From Liolophura sinensis (lineage: Eukaryota > Mollusca > Polyplacophora > Chitonida > Chitonidae): a DNA stretch of 64,000 nucleotides. Positions 58,020-64,000 of this stretch are shown piece after piece. The stretch covers positions 7,132,001-7,196,000 of the forward strand of contig NC_088300.1 of NCBI RefSeq assembly GCF_032854445.1, given 5' to 3'. The position numbers and the translations under genes were made by a program. The stretch's first letter is position 1, and each line of letters starts with the position of its first letter. Under the pieces are notes generated by a model. It was not told the DNA's origin. It made no database searches and was given only the letters and a program-made list of their open reading frames with translations.

Positions 58020-61000
58020 ACTGCCAAATGTTGCATGCCACAATGTTAACAAAGAAATACACAAGTATGTGTCAATAAACACATCATCCACGTAACTTTG
58101 ATTTGGCTACGTGTACATTACCAGCACTAAGCAGTCATAGCAGACAAAACAATCTCAAAACATGTGAGTTATTATGAAGCTAAAACCCTGCAGCGAGACC
58201 AGAAATGACATTTTGCCAGTGAAAGATCTGTCCACCCAAATTTCATAATCAGCGCTATATTCATGACCACTGGATGTATATGAAATGACCTCACAATTCA
58301 GGGGCCCGAAACATGAATTGTTTCGTTCTTGTTGCGAAGTGGGAAGGGAGAACCAAACACAATCAAGAGCCAGTGTTTCTTGACTTAAGTTCAAACTGTC
58401 AAATCATCAACATTCTTCCACAATGACCAACATTACATACATACAGATGTAGATGTAACACAAACTTTACATGTATGTAAAGAATGAACTTTACATACAT
58501 GAGCAAGTTGTAGAGTACATGTTAAAAGTTCCCTTGTGTTTAATCAGCGAAACAAAAGTGAAAATTAAATGTCTCCACTCATACATGTACAAAATGAACA
58601 TAGCATTCATATCCAAGCCCATACTCTAGAGTAAAAAATTGTTAAAGAAAGTTGTAAGAATTAAGAAATTTAGGTTGCCATCCATTTTAGTTTCAGTTTC
58701 TTTTCAAAGCTGTGGACTTATTTTATAGATGTACATGCACATCTGTGTACTTACCATATAGTTCCCTATGGGCAAAAGTTAGAAAATGACACTCCAGTCA
58801 AGGTGCATGTATACACATATTTTCCAATACCTCCCAGTTAGTACCACATAGGGTTTACCTGAGGTACCTGCACAGATTGTAAGCAGAGTGACTGTATTTG
58901 CTAACATTACGTGTTCCACACCTCAGCCTAATGACCAGAACTTCACCTGGCCAATGTGTACTGGAGCATGACTAATCAAACCAGTTACCTGTAGGAACAT
59001 GTGCTCTATGACTAAGAATATCCTACCTGGGCACATCACACCAGCTGTGTCGTGAAAAAAATCCTTGACAGATAAAGAAAGGGGGGGATTTATGAGGGGC
59101 AGGAGTCAAAGAAATATATTATAGCACCATTAACGCTGTTAGGAAAACAGGACACTTGAATTCATGCACATGTGCATGTTCATGTAAATGTACCATTTAG
59201 CTTTTTATAAAATCTTGTGCATCTGGTCTGTCAATTAATGCTCCCTTTCTATACTTGTAATTACTGAAAATGAGTGCTCAAAACAGACATGTAAACAACG
59301 TTAAAACATTCACAGATAACTACATAAAAATCTGGCTTTAGGTATACTTTACTAAAATTTGTTTATTTTTCTTTTGGGTTATTACCAACAAAAAATCTGC
59401 ATGAACTTTTCAATAAATAAGCATTTAGGCTGACAAAAAGATAGATTGTATGTATGTGAACAAGTATGCACATATTGTTTCCCTTCACATTAGAAGTATT
59501 TTCCAAAGTGGCCTACTTATCCGAGCAGGTGATTAGACCTATTACGGTAATCCAGACTTATGGCTAAGCAGATATATCACACATTATAATATGATCCTAA
59601 CAAGGGCACTGAATGATATGATCAAATCAAATCAATTCATACATGTACCTCTGCCCCTTTCTACAAATCTTCACGGGCTACTGGTGACTAAGTGACTAAA
59701 TGCCCCACTGATTCCTCTGTATGCTCTGGTAAATAAGGCTAGCAGAACTTTACATAGGGATAAGGGGCGAGGTCTTCCCCCTGAGAGCTTATAAAATCAA
59801 GCATTAACAGCCTCAGATAAATCTTGGTCCAATCGCAAAAGTTTTGGAAACAAATTTCAGAGATTTGTTTTCTTCCCAATGAGTAATTCCATTTTAAGAA
59901 TATTAACTGATTACTTTGTAAACATTATTATTGCACCACTAATCCACTAGCAGAAGGGGGAGGGGGCGATGTGGGGGAGGCTGGAAGTGTGTGAATGAGA
60001 GCTAAACATACATGCGGAAACATGACAGACTAATTTCAAGCTTCAATGTTTACAGTTAGAGGTGTTGTTTATCAAGATGCAGCAGTTAGACATGCCTACT
60101 GCGTTCAAAGGCATGACAACTACAACCGCTCTGTTAACATCAATGATTACCAGTACTGCCTAGGGCAACTCAAACATCTTCCTCTCTACAAGCACAATTG
60201 TACAAACTGATTTTTATAAGATAACTCAGATAAGCAAATATCCATTTCATCAAACACAGCTTACAAGTTGCTCATGTTCTGTTATAACACCTACAAGGAG
60301 CCATTCAAAACCATATACATTTATACACACAGTAATGACATATTCAAACCAAAACATCTGAAGAACAACTGAACTTAACGTCTGTTAAGTGACATTCAGG
60401 ATGTTCAAAGAGGGCAAGTAGCAGGCTGCAGGCAGCTGTCTACTGCTGTCCCCGTAGCCGCCTACTTTGAATATTCTTACAATTTAAATCAATAGTAATT
60501 GTGACATAATTACTTTCAATTCAGTCGCCTACTTTTGAGCTCAGACCTACTTCCTTAATTCTAAATGAGAACCCTGGGCATTATTTTTACACAACTGTGT
60601 TTTCAGAGACATGTATTTCCACTGACTGTTAACTCTCTGCATACTTTTAGTAAAACATGACAGGTGATGGAATGTGATGTGTACCTACAGAATTACTTTT
60701 GGCTAAATATCAAAAAAACCTCAGCCATACATACAGTGTATTATGGTTACAAGAAGATACATGTACATTGATGACAAACACTACACACCAACTACATGTA
60801 AACAATTCAAATTTAATTCAAAGTCAAAGACACTGTACATGTATATTCCATCTTGAAATTCAGTGAAACCAACAAGTTGTGGTGAATTTTAGTGCTTTCT
60901 ATGCTTGGCATACCTGATGTCTGTATAAAGAATTGCTGCATGCCACAATGTGACAATCTGTCCTGGACAAACTTTATCAACACTTCAAGTAACTCACACA

Positions 61001-62590
61001 AATGACTTTGTATACAGTAAACTAAGACTGAATCTACATACATCATTCAGTGGAAGTCCGCGCATACAAACATTGCACTCTGAATTATTATCCACTCTGA
61101 CATGTCTGAGCTGCAGACACATTGGACTCTTTTGCAAATAAACATACAAAAAAACAAATTTGGCTGTTCGCAAAAAGTAATTCTTTATGACTTCTTTGAA
61201 AACATGTCAATTTGGTGCAAATGTACATTGTATGTGCTATATTTTATTTCTACAGTAGTTATATACAAGTTTATGTTTCTTAAGACATGTTTCTTTCACA
61301 TGTGCACACACACACCTCCCAAAACTTGTCCATAAATAGTCCTGTGGAACATTTTACAGCTTAGATCCCATTATGTACAATGAACAGTCTAGATATGAAT
61401 CCCTACAATCAAACGACTTGTCACCTGTTTATTATGTTTAAAGACTGAAGATAAGTGTAAACCTTCCACGACATCTCAATGTCAGAAAGGGATGTTAAAT
61501 GAGGTAAGATACACACATATGCACACCCTTGTTAGAGACTGATAACACAGAACTTTGAAAAGCTATAGAATGAAAGTAAGCCATGGTATGTACATGTAGT
61601 ATAAGGTTAAATAGTAGTATGTTTGTTTTTGTAGCCAGTTCAAACCAAAGGGCGTACCAACCAGCATAGTATACTACACACAGTGACACACACTTTAGTC
61701 CTGCACACACTGTGGAGCACTTTCTTGTTGGGAACAGAATGGATTTTGATGTTCTACCCTAGTGCCTCACATGTACATGTATGTGTGCCTTACAACAGGA
61801 CAAGTTACCTTTGCATGTGTACAGTTAACTTATTATAAACATTTATATAACAATATAGTTCAACATTTTTCAAAAAAAAAGCTTGATTAGGACAACAAAT
61901 GTACACAATTTTCCATGTTTATTCACTGTAGTGTTCAATTTTAAATATTACAAAGGTCAAGCCAACAGACAATATATTGTCCTTACAATACATTGTATAT
62001 TAGGAAATTACTATTTTACAGCAAATCAAACTTGGCCAAACGTTTCATTTCCTATCTTTATAAATATGTTCTAGTAAACAATGTGTCAAAATACATCTCT
62101 CAATACGTATCTGGTTTTAATGTGGCCCACTGATCCAAATGTCTTCATGATGCCAAGAGTAAAGCATGTTGCAGAACTTCCAATAACTTAAGGTGCGCGA
62201 TGAGAGGAGGTGGGTGGGTGGTGGGGGGGGGGGGGGGGGCTTAAAAGTTGAAATGTGTTTGTTATTTTATCAGAAGTACACTACTCCACATCAACAAAGT
62301 GTTCTAGTCCCACAGAAGTTAAAGTACTTTGATGCTTTGCCCACTGACAGCTGATCGGTCATTCAGGAGTTGAACAAACTGCAAATAGCGGTCAGCATAA
62401 AAGCGTCACTATCAACCAGTAGCTAGGCAGAATGGCCTGCCGGGACGACATTTTGTAAGCTGCCGACGACACCGCCAAATTTCGCTACTATACCACGGAA
62501 AACAATATCACTTCCACTGGAACACAACCGACAGAAAGCAGTAAACATAAACCCTAGTTGCGACAAGAGGCAATGACGTGATCAATGAGT
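58020..62590. other. ARHGEF33 5' intron, no gene seen
   Basis: 4.5 kb of AT-rich intron between the 64-bp array and the 5'UTR exon. Only short open frames; no splice-compatible coding exon recognised. Confidence 0.45.
62222..62239 (+). repeat. Poly-G tract
   Basis: A run of about 17 G broken by one T at its left, near the ARHGEF33 5' region; capable in principle of forming a G-quadruplex. Confidence 0.8.
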
Positions 62591-62596
62591 TCTTAC

Positions 62597-62760
62597 CTTT
62601 TTAACTCAGTAACTTGCCTGCAGCCAGTGGTAGTTATTGTCCCATGCTGCTTAGCTGGGACATTCACTGTGACACCGCCAGGGGGCGCCTTTTGTCACCA
62701 GATGATGGAACTCTGTCACTGTCCAGCTGACTGTTTTCCTATTGAACTGGTAACAGTGTT
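62597..62760 (-). other. ARHGEF33: Probable 5'UTR exon of ARHGEF33 (upstream end uncertain)
   Basis: On the minus strand a strong donor (gttaaaaag|gtaaga) ends an exon at 62597. Spliced to the exon starting at 55194, it places a TGA in frame upstream of the ATG at 55179, which supports that start. The UTR contains a short upstream reading frame, MSQLSSMGQ then stop. The 5' end is a guess. Confidence 0.4.
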
Positions 62761-63617
62761 GATATATTAATATTTAATATACTTTCTTGTAATTCCAAGC
62801 CGTAGGATTAGGAAAATAAAGAAATTAATGAAACTGAAACAATAATAAACGTAAGCAATTTTAGGACATTAAAAAACCGGTGTGTATTTTTTGAATGACA
62901 AAATACATGGCCAGCTATTTCGATATTTATTCACTAATTGTACATATGTGGATAAGAATTTTACACATTCACAATTCTTTTGTGTTTATGTAAAATAAAC
63001 ATTCATTGTACAAATGTAAAATATTCTTTTATACCCATGTAGAAATATTTTGTACATTTGTGTAAGTGGAAACTTACTTTACGGGTGTACAAAGAATTTG
63101 TATATATGTACAAAGGTCTTGTACACATGTGTAAATTGACCGAAAGTTACAAACTTTCCCCGGATGTGTATTTTTTGGGGATTAAAACTTGAAGGGTTTG
63201 TGACAAAACATGTCTAGTAATCTTTTCGCATTTTAAATAAGCACAAACTCGAAAAATTTCTCTTTTTCTCTCGGGAATCGTTAGACAGGTTGAAATCACG
63301 CTTCGAACCCCCTGATATTACATTCATACAAGATGTGTCGTATTCAATATAAACATTTCATTTCTTTTATTGTCTTATCTTGAAACTGCTGGAAAAATGA
63401 AAATGACTGAATAGACAAAGAGTTTTTTTTAAATTGCTTCGAAAAAGGGATTCTGTGCTGAGTGAAAGGACGATGAGGTAGAGTGACTAAAATGATGCTT
63501 GAATGTATGTCTTTGAAGAGAGTTACACATTAATGGCGGGTAAATAGTTGTCGGTTAAAAATACATAGCTCTGAGGAGTACGCTCGAAGGGCAGATAACT
63601 GTTAACGAACGATCAAG
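62761..63617. promoter_or_regulatory. Putative divergent promoter region between ARHGEF33 and the next gene
   Basis: Placed only by position between two head-to-head 5' exons. It contains an AT-rich cluster of short repeats at 62877-63180 built on ttgtacatttgt-like words and bounded by similar ccgg(a)tgtgtattttttg words. No TATA box can be assigned with confidence. Confidence 0.25.
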
Positions 63618-63634
63618 ATGGCGGGTCTATCAAG
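63618..63634 (+). CDS. Probable first coding exon of a downstream gene
   Basis: aagATGgcgggtctatcaag|gtaagg has a good start context and a near-perfect donor. It would encode MAGLS plus two bases of the next codon. It lies about 0.9 kb from the putative ARHGEF33 5' exon, in the opposite direction. The remaining 366 bases to the window end show no further exon. The product cannot be inferred. Confidence 0.4.
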
Positions 63635-64000
63635 GTAAGGTTGTGTTTCTCCGCGTGTTTACCAAATACCCAGGATCGTGACGTAAATTAGGTTCGGTAC
63701 AAAATCAGCAGTGTTAAAGAAGATGTTTCCAAGCAGCTTAACTTCTTTCAGAGTGGCTAGAATTCATGCTTAATAGAGAACAGACATAATCTTTCCAGTG
63801 GGTACAACAACAACGTAGCATGAATATCACATCGCTTGCTTCCACCCATCAATTGTACAGGTTTTACATAAAATTAAATATTTGTAGAAAGAAACACAAA
63901 TATCGCTAAAGCGGAAAGAATAGCTTATGTTTTTTCCGTTTGTGTTTTGGGTTGAAAGTTAGACTGTTGAGTTTGTGACTTAGGCCTTTCGGTATCACGC

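Overview
The window is animal nuclear DNA: intron-rich genes, AT-rich non-coding sequence, many minisatellites and several copies of a tRNA-derived SINE whose body (T-run, then a 'gattggtgttttacgcc' end on the + strand) I associate with molluscs. I read it as a lophotrochozoan, most likely a mollusc; the species cannot be told from sequence alone. No bacterial operons, CRISPR arrays or rRNA genes were seen.

Layout. (1) Positions 1-950, + strand: the last two or three exons of an unidentified gene, ending just before the next gene. (2) Positions 1008-16041, + strand: a complete TECPR2 gene, rebuilt as 15 coding exons whose phases all agree (4548 nt, 1515 aa). It has an N-terminal WD-type propeller, a long disordered linker, C-terminal tectonin repeats and a terminal LC3-interacting (LIR) motif. 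(3) About 16.05-25.8 kb: 3' sequence and intergenic DNA with a stop-codon-bearing 33-bp array, a 22-bp array and a 1-kb 47-bp minisatellite. (4) Positions 55179 down to 25877, - strand: a complete ARHGEF33-type RhoGEF, rebuilt as 16 coding exons (3507 nt, 1168 aa), with a probable 5'UTR exon ending at 62597. It has a Cys/His-rich N-terminus, a coiled coil, a DH domain with no PH domain visible, and a long basic/acidic tail. Its introns hold a decayed MULE transposase, SINEs and many minisatellites. (5) At 63618, + strand: a probable first coding exon of a third gene, divergent from ARHGEF33.

TECPR2 and ARHGEF33 are convergent. From family knowledge, TECPR2 acts in autophagy and ER export and ARHGEF33 is a putative Rho-family exchange factor; nothing here shows that they work together.

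Main observations. Coding sequence has repeatedly been duplicated in tandem with neighbouring non-coding DNA. One tectonin exon of TECPR2 is followed by four more partial copies at an exact 135-bp period, frame kept. The TECPR2 terminal LIR codons plus stop are repeated about a dozen times. The ARHGEF33 terminal codons plus stop are repeated at 34 bp. Each gene also has one intron best explained by a GC donor. I found no prokaryote-style novel system; these exon-derived arrays are the most unusual content.
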